Origin: Nitrospira sp. CG24D
GTDB taxonomy: Bacteria; Nitrospirota; Nitrospiria; Nitrospirales; Nitrospiraceae
Direction of reading: 5' to 3'
Assembly (NCBI GenBank): GCA_002869855.2
Contig: NEWQ02000023.1
Location: forward strand, 245,562-287,754
DNA length: 42,193 nucleotides
Part shown: in pieces, positions 1-7,678 of the stretch
Numbering within the stretch: the first letter of the stretch is position 1
Layout: the number at the start of each line of letters is the position of its first letter
Translations under genes and position numbers: made by a program
The notes under the pieces: model-generated
What the model was told of the DNA's origin: nothing
The model's input: only the letters and a program-made list of their open reading frames with translations
Database searches by the model: none

Positions 1-135
1 GGATCTGACAATAACCCCGCAAACCCTGTGACTTTGAAGTCTACTGAAATGCCTAATTATTATCAACCAAAGCGTGAAGCACGAGACAAGATCTCTGGAG
101 TTGGAGAAATATTAGCGATCAGCGCTTCTGCTTGA
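1..135 (+). CDS. Possible C-terminal end of a gene cut by the window edge
   Basis: Frame 1 is open from base 1 to a TGA at 133-135 and encodes 44 residues (ending ILAISASA). The piece is more AT-rich than the neighbouring genes and shows no recognisable motif. It may be the tail of a gene that starts before the window, or just an open stretch by chance. No function can be given. Confidence 0.3.
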   Translation, partial: GSDNNPANPVTLKSTEMPNYYQPKREARDKISGVGEILAISASA

Positions 136-172
136 CTCATCGTCAATTCCTATGATTAGGTCCCGCACCACG

Positions 173-1204
173 ATGAAGCTATTTCGTTCACTCCTTAGCC
201 TCAGCCTGTTCGGGCTCTTCTTGTTCTCCAATGGCTGCCAAAAGGAGAGCGAGTCGGTTGTCTCAATTGCGCTCCATCCAACAAACGCAAATATTCTCTA
301 CGTCGCCACGAACGATGCGGTCTACAAGTCCCGTGATGCCGGTGCGTCCTGGGAGCGCTTTCCGAGTTTCAGCGCGCGCCGCGTGACGACGCTCGCCATC
401 GACCCGCAGTTCCCGGCCACGATCTACGCAGGCACCATGGCCGACGCCGTCTACAAGAGTCCGGACGGCGGGCAACATTGGCTGCCCCATAACGTCGGGC
501 TCAAAGAACACGTCTCGTTCATCAATGAGTTCGTCTTTGACCCCACCAATAACGAGCAGATCTACATTGCCACGACCGTCGGCGCCTTCTCCACGAAAGA
601 CGGCGGGCGAGAGTGGGAAGAGCGCATGGCGGGGATGAAAGAGGTACACATCGTCGTCTCGATCGCGATCCACCCCACGAATCCGCGTATTCTCTATGCG
701 GGCACCACCGGCGGCGTCTACCGATCGGAAGACGCGGCGGCCTCGTGGAAGAAGATCAATACCGGGCTCATACCCGAGACGGAACTAATGGGAGCCATGG
801 CGCTGGGCGTGAATGCGATTGCCATTGATCCGGTCACACCGAACATTGTCTATGCCGGAACGACGAAAGGCTTGTTCCGCACCGCGAACAGCGGCAACAC
901 CTGGGAACGGATCGGGGAAGGGCTGAAAGATCCCTTTGTCAGCAGCATGCTGATCGATACGAGACAGCCGGCTCACCTCTATATCGGCGGACCGGGTGGC
1001 GTCTGGAAAAGCCTGGATAGCGGCAAAACCTGGAAGGCGATCAATGCGGGGCTCACGTCCTTGAACATTCGTTCGCTGGCCATGAGCCCCAAGAATCCGC
1101 AAGATCTCTTCGTCGGCACCAACGGCAGCGGCCTCTACCACTCGACCGACGGCGGCACGAGCTGGACGCCCATGCCGCTGAAAGCCGCTGCCGTCAAAAA
1201 CTAG
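173..1204 (+). CDS. Lipoprotein with seven BNR/YCF48-like repeats (beta-propeller)
   Basis: The protein begins with a lipoprotein signal (MKLF, hydrophobic stretch, then FSNGC with the lipidated Cys). Seven repeats of about 40 residues follow, each with a P..P...YAGT..G...S.DGG..W pattern, so a seven-bladed propeller is expected. The repeats resemble the sialidase/YCF48/VPS10 class, where the propeller is normally a binding platform rather than an enzyme. I chose the ATG at 173 because it places the signal peptide at the very N-terminus; an in-frame ATG at 152 adds seven residues and neither start has a clear Shine-Dalgarno. It converges on the next gene with only three bases between the stops. 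Function beyond an envelope-anchored propeller is unknown. Confidence 0.85.
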   Translation: MKLFRSLLSLSLFGLFLFSNGCQKESESVVSIALHPTNANILYVATNDAVYKSRDAGASWERFPSFSARRVTTLAIDPQFPATIYAGTMADAVYKSPDGGQHWLPHNVGLKEHVSFINEFVFDPTNNEQIYIATTVGAFSTKDGGREWEERMAGMKEVHIVVSIAIHPTNPRILYAGTTGGVYRSEDAAASWKKINTGLIPETELMGAMALGVNAIAIDPVTPNIVYAGTTKGLFRTANSGNTWERIGEGLKDPFVSSMLIDTRQPAHLYIGGPGGVWKSLDSGKTWKAINAGLTSLNIRSLAMSPKNPQDLFVGTNGSGLYHSTDGGTSWTPMPLKAAAVKN

Positions 1205-1207
1205 TCT

Positions 1208-1690
1208 CTAGTAGCTGCTCTTCGCCCCTGCGCTGCCGTGCTGATACTTGCTGCTGTACGAGAGCATCTGGTCGGAGAGACCCTTCCACTCGTCGGCCGT
1301 CATCAACTCTTTCATCTTGAACCGCAGGCCAAGAATCTTCGCCGATGTCTTCATGCGCTGATTATTCGCCTCATCGAGGATCTTGGTGAACTCCTCAGGG
1401 GAGGCCGTATAGCTCGCATTGAGCGTGTACAGCTGGCGATGATAGGCGCGCTCCTGCTCACGGCCCGCCTTCAGCTCCGTGACAATCTCACCGACCAGGG
1501 CATTCACCTGCGTGGCTTTGGCCGGATCTTTCACCGTCCGGTCTATCAACCCCGCCATGTCCTGCTGCCCTTTTTGCCAATAGGCGTCGCTCTTGCCTGA
1601 CTCCATCATCCCGTGATGACGATGGGAGGAACAGCCGCCCAGCGCCAACATCCCGACCATCGACAACACCATCCAACGCATCTTCGTCAT
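1208..1690 (-). CDS. Small helical lipoprotein, Spy/CpxP-like in style
   Basis: A 160-residue protein with a lipoprotein signal peptide (lipobox ALGGC, Cys20) followed by a His-rich stretch (SSHRHHGMM) and long amphipathic helices. Phrases such as KILGLRFKMKELMTADEWKGLSDQM recall the LTxxQ region of Spy/CpxP periplasmic chaperones and metal-resistance proteins, but the match is only stylistic. The start at 1690 is supported by GGAGG six bases upstream; an upstream in-frame extension to 1780 carries no signal sequence and overlaps the divergent neighbour. Probably an outer- or inner-membrane-anchored periplasmic protein; role unproven. Confidence 0.75.
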   Translation of the reverse strand: MTKMRWMVLSMVGMLALGGCSSHRHHGMMESGKSDAYWQKGQQDMAGLIDRTVKDPAKATQVNALVGEIVTELKAGREQERAYHRQLYTLNASYTASPEEFTKILDEANNQRMKTSAKILGLRFKMKELMTADEWKGLSDQMLSYSSKYQHGSAGAKSSY

Positions 1691-1778
1691 ACCTACCTCC
1701 AGTAATAGCCAATGCACGAACACATCACGCGGTACTTGTGACTCGGAACCATCATACCGTATCATCCGGGTTACGACC

Positions 1779-2123
1779 ATGCCTGAATCAGCTGTTCCAT
1801 CACTCGATCCCTTGCAGAGCCTGCGCGAGGAGTTCCGGTCTCATCTGGAAACTTTCTACGCACAGCTCAAACTCGCGCCGCCCTATGAAAGCGTGGAGAA
1901 AGCGATCCGGACGTTGACGACCGCCGTCCATACCCTCCCGAAACCGGAGCAGGCGCGGCTCTCGGCGGATCCGGCCTGGCGCTGGGCACAGTTCCGGCAA
2001 GCGTTCGACCAGTCCGGCCTCAGCAAGAAACATCGCGGCATCATTGCCGGGCTCGCACGCAATCGTTCGGCGCTGGATCTGCCTCCCGAATTCGACCATT
2101 TCTTAGGGTTGTTCAGCGCGTAG
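1779..2123 (+). CDS. Conserved-looking hypothetical protein, 114 aa
   Basis: A soluble 114-residue, mostly helical protein without signal peptide, membrane segment or a motif I recognise. It contains a central segment with RWAQFRQAF and KKHRGIIAGLARNRSAL. The start is the ATG at 1779, divergent from the lipoprotein at 1690. Its 3' end overlaps the 3' end of the next minus-strand gene by 11 bases. Coding-like codon use makes it probably real. Confidence 0.65.
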   Translation: MPESAVPSLDPLQSLREEFRSHLETFYAQLKLAPPYESVEKAIRTLTTAVHTLPKPEQARLSADPAWRWAQFRQAFDQSGLSKKHRGIIAGLARNRSALDLPPEFDHFLGLFSA

Positions 2124-2733
2124 CAGCAGCCCGGCCGGTCACCACGTCTTCGAACTCCTGCTGCAGCACGGCGAGCCGGCTGTTCTCCATGCGATAGGCC
2201 ATCACCACCGTCACCAGGCCGGAAAAAATAAAGAACAATCCGAGGGTAAGAATCCCGCTTGCCATCAGCACTCCGCTGGAACTAGCCAGGCCTCCCTCCA
2301 CCACATAGCTAATGATTGTGGCCAATGTCCCGACCGTGACGATGAGGAACCAGGCGCCGGTGAGGATTGCCGACGCCCAGGGCGTGCGCTTCGTCATCGC
2401 CAGCACCACCGCCTCGCCGTCAGCCTGGAGATCTATCGTCGCCTTCATCGGCCAGATCCAGAGAAACGCCCAGAGGGTCGGATAGCGGGGACGAAGGAGC
2501 AGGCGATTGCTCTCGATAAACAGCCGGGCCACCCCGTGCCGCATCGGCAACAGCCCCAGTTTGTCGAAGCGGGTATGGATCTGCGCGAGACCGATCGCCT
2601 CCAACCGCGCGGCCCCACGCCCGACCTTGCAGCCGTAGCGGCTCGCTTCGACAGAGAGGGTGCTGAAGTACCAGCGATCGCCCACGAGTAATCCGAGGAA
2701 CAGCGCCCCGGCAAATAATCCTGCAAGCATCAT
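2113..2733 (-). CDS. Hypothetical inner-membrane protein, 206 aa
   Basis: The protein has an N-terminal membrane segment (about residues 2-17, MLAGLFAGALFLGLLVG), a cytosolic or periplasmic domain of about 100 residues, and two further hydrophobic helices (about 122-145 and 153-178), ending in a charged helix. The middle section has a strand-rich look (RLLLRPRYPTLWAF). No family recognised. It is divergent from the methyltransferase at 3005; the two share a 270-base spacer that holds the methyltransferase promoter and leader hairpin. Confidence 0.65.
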   Translation of the reverse strand: MMLAGLFAGALFLGLLVGDRWYFSTLSVEASRYGCKVGRGAARLEAIGLAQIHTRFDKLGLLPMRHGVARLFIESNRLLLRPRYPTLWAFLWIWPMKATIDLQADGEAVVLAMTKRTPWASAILTGAWFLIVTVGTLATIISYVVEGGLASSSGVLMASGILTLGLFFIFSGLVTVVMAYRMENSRLAVLQQEFEDVVTGRAAATR

Positions 2734-2834
2734 GGCGCGTACCTATCCCATAGGCGCGCCGCACGAATCAAGACAGCACTGCCGGACCGTCCTCCATCTA
2801 TGCTTGCCGGGACAGATTTCCTCAGAAGAATCAG

Positions 2835-2863
2835 TTGACTCACCCTCAGGACTTGGCTACAGT
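2835..2863 (+). promoter_or_regulatory. Sigma-70-type promoter for the methyltransferase leader
   Basis: TTGACT at 2835-2840, a 17-base spacer and TACAGT at 2858-2863. Transcription would start near 2870, giving a leader of about 135 bases before the ATG at 3005. Confidence 0.55.
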
Positions 2864-2880
2864 AGCGCCGTTTGCAATTC

Positions 2881-2926
2881 AGGCGGGCTTCTCACGTCTC
2901 ATACGGGTTCCCCGCCTTTTGTTTTT
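2881..2926 (+). terminator. Terminator-like hairpin inside the leader of the methyltransferase gene
   Basis: AGGCGGG (2881-2887) pairs perfectly with CCCGCCT (2911-2917), a GC-rich 7-bp stem with a 23-base loop, followed directly by TTTTGTTTTT (2917-2926). It lies between the promoter at 2835-2863 and the start codon at 3005, so it could act as an attenuator or end a short RNA of about 55 bases. Confidence 0.5.
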
Positions 2927-3004
2927 CCCCAGATGTTTGGGTTCCACGCCAGCCTGCTCCCGCAGGCACGGCCACCCCCAAGTCATGCGGGATTCGGAGG
3001 ACTC

Positions 3005-3736
3005 ATGGATTTGAAGAAAGTTGAGCGGGTCTACACGTCGTACGCCGGCGTTTACGATCAGATTTTCGGCAAGGTGTTTCACGAAGGGCGCGAATCGGCG
3101 ATCCGCAATTTGAACGTGCAGCCGAACGAGCAGATTCTCGAAGTCGGCGTCGGCACCGGCCTCGCCCTTCCGATGTACCCGCGGCATTGCAAGATTACCG
3201 GAATCGACCTCTCTGAAGGCATGCTGGGCAAGGCGAAAGAGCGGGCGGAGATGCATCGGCTGACGCATGTCCAGCTCCATCGCATGGATGCCGGCGCCAT
3301 GGAATTTGCCGACAACAGTTTCGATACCGTCGTCGCGGCCTACGTCGTCACCGCCGTGCCGGACCACCGCACAGTCGTCAATGAAATGATCCGCGTCTGC
3401 CGTCCCGGCGGCCGCATCATCATGCTCAACCACTTCAGCAACGGCAACAAGATCATCGCCGCGATGGAGAAAGTCATCTCCCCGCTCACGAAGCATCTGG
3501 GATGGCGCACGGACCTGTCTCTGCATACCGTTCTGGAAGGCACGTCGTTGCAGGTCGCGCGCAAGCAGAATGTGAACCCGCTGCGATTCTGGGCGCTCGT
3601 GGAATGTGTGAACGGAAAGAACGGGCAGGTCGTAAAGAACGGAAACGGCACTGCGGTCCACTCAAACGGCAATGGCCACGTGACCGAGCACCACACCAAC
3701 ACCAACGGCCACTTCGCGAACGGTCACTCACACTAG
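3005..3736 (+). CDS. Class I SAM-dependent methyltransferase, PmtA-like
   Basis: A 243-residue Rossmann methyltransferase. Motif I is EVGVGTGLALP (residues 46-56), the acidic end of strand 2 is GIDLSEGML (66-74), motif post-I is LHRMDAGAMEFADNSFD and PGGRIIMLNHF carries strand 5. The overall pattern (DLKKVERVY, FHEGRESAI near the N-terminus) resembles the phosphatidylethanolamine N-methyltransferase PmtA family, so a phospholipid or small-molecule substrate is plausible. The start is set by GGAGG at about 2996-3000. A longer open frame reaches back to 2660 but runs through the promoter and leader and is not coding-like. The last 41 residues (203-243) are an Asn/Gly/His-rich tail unlike the family. 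Confidence 0.85.
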   Translation: MDLKKVERVYTSYAGVYDQIFGKVFHEGRESAIRNLNVQPNEQILEVGVGTGLALPMYPRHCKITGIDLSEGMLGKAKERAEMHRLTHVQLHRMDAGAMEFADNSFDTVVAAYVVTAVPDHRTVVNEMIRVCRPGGRIIMLNHFSNGNKIIAAMEKVISPLTKHLGWRTDLSLHTVLEGTSLQVARKQNVNPLRFWALVECVNGKNGQVVKNGNGTAVHSNGNGHVTEHHTNTNGHFANGHSH

Positions 3737-3765
3737 TCCGGCTCAGGCCCGCCGGTTCACGGCCC

Positions 3766-4575
3766 CTACGGCCTGGCGGCGCCTCGGGAGCGCCACGATT
3801 CCCACTCCCGTCCCGGGATAATCGTGGTTCCCACCAGACAACTTCCCGCATATCGCTGCGTCATACGATCGGCCAAGACGGTCAGCACGCGGCTCACCTG
3901 TCGATCCGGCGTGCCGAGCGCACGAAGGACCACACCGAACCCCTCGCCGTCCTGCGCTCCGTAGACCAACACGCGCACCGCATTCCCACGCGGGCTCTTG
4001 CTGTCGCATGCCGGAGTCAGGTCCCCCTCCCACCGCGCCGACGTGCCGTTCGCACGCCGCTTCTTCGAGACGGCCCAGGAGCAAGGAACACCTGCTTCTT
4101 CAAGTTCCATTAAAAACCAAGAGATGGTGGGGGCCTCCCCGGAATGCCCTTGGAACGTCCAGCGAGCCAGCTCCGGGAGCACCTGCTCCGCAAGAATCGG
4201 CGTGGCAATCTCTTCGAGATGCGCGTCTTCACAAACCGCATAGAGCTCACCCTGCGGATCAAACCAGAACCGCAGGCGCCCGTCGCTACGCTCCGCTTGA
4301 ATCACACTGAGCGCCGAGGAGTCGCTCCCCTCCTGCTCGAAGATCGAAAAATCCGTCACCCCGTTCATCACCAGCTTCGCCACCCGCACCATCCCGTGCA
4401 GCTGATAGCGAATCGTCATCGACACCGTCGTATCGGCCAGCACATCGCGTCCGGACTCTTCGTCGAACAGCCGGCGCTTCGCCATCTGCAGGTCGGTCAC
4501 ATAGCCAGAACGGAAGCCGCCCGTGTGGGCCATCAGCCACCGCAGATCTTCAACCGTCTTAATTGCGTGTTGCAT
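3766..4575 (-). CDS. Hypothetical protein, 269 aa
   Basis: A soluble protein without signal peptide or membrane helix. It has alternating strand-like segments (TTVSMTIRYQLHGMVRVAKLVMNG, LRFWFDPQGELYAVCED) and an Arg-rich C-terminus (WESWRSRGAARP). I recognise no family. The ATG at 4575 starts MQHAIKTVEDLRWL. It faces the methyltransferase tail to tail with 29 bases between stops, and lies 46 bases downstream of the next minus-strand gene, so the two may be cotranscribed. Confidence 0.6.
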   Translation of the reverse strand: MQHAIKTVEDLRWLMAHTGGFRSGYVTDLQMAKRRLFDEESGRDVLADTTVSMTIRYQLHGMVRVAKLVMNGVTDFSIFEQEGSDSSALSVIQAERSDGRLRFWFDPQGELYAVCEDAHLEEIATPILAEQVLPELARWTFQGHSGEAPTISWFLMELEEAGVPCSWAVSKKRRANGTSARWEGDLTPACDSKSPRGNAVRVLVYGAQDGEGFGVVLRALGTPDRQVSRVLTVLADRMTQRYAGSCLVGTTIIPGREWESWRSRGAARP

Positions 4576-4621
4576 AAGTATGGATTGTAACCTAGCCCTA
4601 TCTACAACGGCTACCAGCCTG

Positions 4622-5467
4622 CTAGGGGCGCCGCCACCAGGACACCACCGGCGGAATGCGCCGCCGACGCAACGTCACTCGCAATTCACAGGAACTCTCA
4701 CACCTGAGTCCCCCCTGCCTGCAAAGATCGGCGGCCACGTCGGCTTCTTCCCGACCCTGATTGACCATCACGAAAATACCGGACGGATTCAAATTCATCG
4801 CAACACGCGCGAACAAGGCCTGCGGCGCCAGAAACGCCAAGGGCATCCGCCACGCCAGTACCGGCGCAGGGGTCACAAAGGGATACCAGGCCACGATCGT
4901 ATCAGCCGGCTGCGTATACTGCGCATAGTCGGCGATCACAAAGTCGGTCTGCGGCAGATTATGCACGTAGCCCCGTGCATAATCGTGACGGCTGTAGCCG
5001 TTGTAGTAAATGCGATGGCCTTCCACTTCGACCCCGGTCAGGGCCGATGGAAGGAAAAACGTATGGAGCGCCCGGGCATACCAGAAGTTGGACGCGCCCA
5101 CGTCATGCACCACGCCGCCGACGGGCCGGGGCTGCCCCCAGGCCGCCCAGGCCTGATCGAGAATATCAAGGTAGTCGTAGCTCTTCAGCGTTGTGAGCGC
5201 GGCGCAATGCTGCTCAAACCGGACATCGAACTGGCGACGCAATACCGCAATCCGCGCCTGCTGGCTCCCGCTGAGATGCGTCAGTTGGCCCACAGGCCGT
5301 TCACGATACAGACCGCGCGACCATTCCAATCCTTGGCCAAGCCAGTACCAGAAGGCGTGATAGCTGGAGCGGATCCGTTGCGGCAGCGAATAGCGCGGCG
5401 CGAACATGACTACGGCCTGCAGCGTCCGCTCAGCCTCCTGCACCGGACAATCGATTTCGGCAATCAT
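4622..5467 (-). CDS. Methyltransferase-like (Rossmann) protein of unknown role, 281 aa
   Basis: Residues around 118-145 read VVHDVGASNFWYARAL then LTGVEVEGHRIYYNGYSR, which looks like a glycine motif followed by an acidic strand-2 end as in class I methyltransferases, although the glycine loop is poor. Later NPSGIFVMVNQGREEADV resembles a strand-5 region. The N-terminal 100 residues are helical and Trp/Tyr-rich. No signal peptide. The substrate cannot be guessed, and the methyltransferase reading is an inference from pattern only. It is divergent from the amidotransferase gene and shares a 150-base spacer with dyad repeats. Confidence 0.6.
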   Translation of the reverse strand: MIAEIDCPVQEAERTLQAVVMFAPRYSLPQRIRSSYHAFWYWLGQGLEWSRGLYRERPVGQLTHLSGSQQARIAVLRRQFDVRFEQHCAALTTLKSYDYLDILDQAWAAWGQPRPVGGVVHDVGASNFWYARALHTFFLPSALTGVEVEGHRIYYNGYSRHDYARGYVHNLPQTDFVIADYAQYTQPADTIVAWYPFVTPAPVLAWRMPLAFLAPQALFARVAMNLNPSGIFVMVNQGREEADVAADLCRQGGLRCESSCELRVTLRRRRIPPVVSWWRRP

Positions 5468-5540
5468 GTACTACTTTTCGGCGATTTAGCGTGAAAGCTA
5501 AAGAGGGGAAGCGGAATTTACCTTGAGCCAGAGCAGCAGC

Positions 5541-5617
5541 GGAGACTCTCGTCTCCCTTGGCTATTTGAGCGCAAGCGCCTTGACCTCGCTTTTAGGTTT
5601 ATGAGACTTACTGTCTC
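5541..5617. repeat. Two GAGAC/GTCTC dyads ahead of the amidotransferase gene
   Basis: GGAGAC-tctc-GTCTCC at 5541-5556 and GAGAC-ttact-GTCTC at 5603-5617 are two related inverted repeats 62 bases apart. A third short dyad, TTTAGC-gtgaaa-GCTAAA, lies at 5485-5502. All are in the divergent spacer before the ATG at 5619 and could be operator sites or RNA hairpins. Confidence 0.35.
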
Positions 5618-5618
5618 C

Positions 5619-6302
5619 ATGCGGGTCGTTTGCCTCCAACATGTTCCCTTCGAAGGTCCCGGGGCGTTCGCCACGGCGCTGACAAATCGCGGCGTGAGAC
5701 TCGATCAATACCTCGTCCAGCAAGACGGGCTGCCGAAGGATGCCGGCGATCTGCTCATTGTGATGGGCGGGCCGATGTCGGTGAATGATTCTGATCCTTG
5801 GATCGCGGAGGAAACGGCGTTCATTCGATCAGTCCTATTTTCCGGGACTCCTGTCATCGGCGTCTGCCTCGGCAGTCAGTTCATGGCAAAGGCGTTGGGC
5901 GCGACTGTGCGTCCCGGCAAAGCACTGGAGATCGGCATGACGCCGGTGCGACTCACACCAGAAGCCAAGCAAGACCCGGTCTTCACAACGCTGCCCGACT
6001 CGTTCGATGTCTTTGAGTGGCACGGAGAGATCTTCGACTTACCCCAGGGCTGCGTCCCGCTGGCCGGTTCAACTATTGCGCCGCTGCAAGCCTTCCGCTA
6101 TGGCGCTAAGGCCTATGGGCTGCTGTTTCACTTGGAGATGGAATCAGCCGGGATCGATGCGCTCTGCCGGGAATGCGCGCCGGATCTTACGAAGGCACAG
6201 CTCACTGCGCCGGATGTGAAAGCTGCGGCCATCCCGCATCTCCCCACCCTGCACCGGTTCGCCGACCGGCTGATCGAGCATCTTCTTGCTCCTGGGCGTT
6301 GA
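5619..6302 (+). CDS. Class I glutamine amidotransferase (GMP-synthase-like GATase1)
   Basis: A stand-alone GATase1 domain of about 227 residues. The nucleophile elbow is GVCLGSQ with Cys83, and the partner residues are His171 and Glu173 in LLFHLEME. The oxyanion region is VMGGPMSVND (48-57). It should hydrolyse glutamine or a gamma-glutamyl-type substrate; stand-alone members of this group are usually annotated as GMP-synthase-like without a proven acceptor. Family members begin at a strand like MRVVCLQHVPFEG, which supports the ATG at 5619; ATG 5601 and TTG 5523 are in-frame alternatives. No Shine-Dalgarno is obvious at 5619, and a GAGAC dyad ends right before it. Confidence 0.8.
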   Translation: MRVVCLQHVPFEGPGAFATALTNRGVRLDQYLVQQDGLPKDAGDLLIVMGGPMSVNDSDPWIAEETAFIRSVLFSGTPVIGVCLGSQFMAKALGATVRPGKALEIGMTPVRLTPEAKQDPVFTTLPDSFDVFEWHGEIFDLPQGCVPLAGSTIAPLQAFRYGAKAYGLLFHLEMESAGIDALCRECAPDLTKAQLTAPDVKAAAIPHLPTLHRFADRLIEHLLAPGR

Positions 6303-6360
6303 TTGCCAGCACTGCTCTGAAGTACTCTAGCGACCGTCTTAGTATGGCCATCAGATGTTG

Positions 6361-6388
6361 GCTGAGCGCTGATAGCTGACGGCTGAAT
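6361..6388. repeat. Four tandem GCTGANN heptads
   Basis: GCTGAGC, GCTGATA, GCTGACG and GCTGAAT follow each other without gaps between the amidotransferase and dapL genes. A short tandem repeat of unknown role, about 30 bases before the dapL start. Confidence 0.5.
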
Positions 6389-6418
6389 GCGATCCCCACA
6401 AAAGGAGTTGGAGTCAAC

Positions 6419-7594
6419 ATGGCTGGTTTTCCGATCGAAGTCGCCACACGTATCAAAACATTACCTCCCTATCTCTTTGCCGCCATCGACAAGATGAAGC
6501 AGGCGGCAATTGCCAAGGGCGTGGATATCATCAATCTCGGCATCGGCGATCCGGATTTGCCTACTCCCGAGCCGATCATCGAGAGCCTGGCGCAAGCCGC
6601 CAAGAACCCGAAGCACCATCAATATCCCTCCTACGAAGGCATGCTGTCGTTCCGTACGGCAGTGGCCGATTGGTACAAGCGCCGGTTCAACGTGACGCTG
6701 AACCCGGCCGACGAAGTGCTGACGCTGATCGGTTCGAAGGAAGGCATCGGCCACATCCACCTGGCGTTTGTCGATCCGGGCGATATCGTGCTGGTCCCCA
6801 GCCCTGGCTACCCGGTTTATCCGGTCGGCACGAGCTTCTGCGGCGGAGTCTCGCACATTATGCCGCTGACGAAAGCCAACGGGTTCCTGCCGGATCTGAA
6901 CGCAATTCCGAAAGACGTGGCGAAGAAAGCCAAGTTGATGTGGCTGAACTCGCCGAACAATCCGACGTCCGTCATCATGACGAAGGATTACTTCAAGCGG
7001 GTGGTCGAGTTCGCGCAGGAGAATCAGGTCATCGTCTGCCACGACGCGGCCTACTCGGAGATTTTCTACGACGGCAAACGCCCGGCCAGCTTTATGGAAG
7101 TGGACGGCGCGAAAGATGTCGGCGTGGAATTCCACTCGCTCTCCAAGACCTACAACATGACCGGCTGGCGGCTCGGGTTCGCGGTCGGCAACAAGGACGT
7201 GTTGGCCGGACTCGGCAAGGTGAAGAGCCAGCTGGACTCCGGCGTGTTTGAGGCGGTGCAGGCTGCCGGCATCACGGCGCTGGGGCTGGACGATTCGGTG
7301 ACGGACGGGCTCCGCAAGATTTATCAGGAACGGCGCGACACGCTCGTGCCGGGCCTGAAAAAGCTCGGACTCGAGGTGGATTCCCCGCCGGCCGCCTTCT
7401 ACATCTGGGTGACGGTTCCGAAGGGTTATTCTTCCGCCTCATTTACCGCTCATTTACTGGAAAAGGCCGGCATCGTGACGACGCCGGGCAACGGATTCGG
7501 TGCGCCTGGCGAAGGCTACATCCGTATGACCGTCTGCACGACCAAAGAACGGCTGGCCGAAGCGGTGGAGCGGATCAAGAAGGCGGGATTCTAA
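6419..7594 (+). CDS. dapL: LL-diaminopimelate aminotransferase
   Basis: A 391-residue class I/II PLP aminotransferase. The PLP lysine is Lys243 in SLSKTYNMTGWR, with NSPNNPT (177-183) and HDAAYSEI (208-215) contacting the cofactor, and YPSYEG near residue 69. The pattern NLGIGDPDLPTP followed by YPSYEGM is typical of DapL, which converts tetrahydrodipicolinate directly to LL-diaminopimelate with glutamate as donor, bypassing DapD, DapC and DapE. This fits the presence of dapA, dapB and lysA 12 kb away with no succinylase-branch genes in view. AAAAGGAG lies upstream of the ATG. It heads a same-strand group with folK and panC. An Asp/Tyr-specific aminotransferase is the alternative reading, less likely in this context. 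Confidence 0.9.
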   Translation: MAGFPIEVATRIKTLPPYLFAAIDKMKQAAIAKGVDIINLGIGDPDLPTPEPIIESLAQAAKNPKHHQYPSYEGMLSFRTAVADWYKRRFNVTLNPADEVLTLIGSKEGIGHIHLAFVDPGDIVLVPSPGYPVYPVGTSFCGGVSHIMPLTKANGFLPDLNAIPKDVAKKAKLMWLNSPNNPTSVIMTKDYFKRVVEFAQENQVIVCHDAAYSEIFYDGKRPASFMEVDGAKDVGVEFHSLSKTYNMTGWRLGFAVGNKDVLAGLGKVKSQLDSGVFEAVQAAGITALGLDDSVTDGLRKIYQERRDTLVPGLKKLGLEVDSPPAAFYIWVTVPKGYSSASFTAHLLEKAGIVTTPGNGFGAPGEGYIRMTVCTTKERLAEAVERIKKAGF

Positions 7595-7600
7595 AAAACC

Positions 7601-7676
7601 GTGATAGGTGATGAGTGCCGGGGATGAGCGCCGGCCTGGCCTTGTTTCCCCATCACTCACCACCAGCCACTTATCA
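7601..7676. repeat. Imperfect inverted repeat between dapL and folK
   Basis: TGATAGGTG (7602-7610) pairs with CACTTATCA (7668-7676) through one G-T wobble, and inner GGTGATGAGTG / CATCACTCACC-like segments add partial pairing. It may form a long hairpin in the transcript; there is no T-run. Confidence 0.3.
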
Positions 7677-7678
7677 GC

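Noticed and set aside
2660..3004. Long upstream extension of the methyltransferase frame
   Set aside because: It runs through a promoter and a terminator-like hairpin, has no coding character, and a GGAGG site supports the ATG at 3005.
4523..5494. Plus-strand open frame across the methyltransferase-like gene
   Set aside because: Its translation is basic and motif-free, and it overlaps two minus-strand genes that have better coding character.
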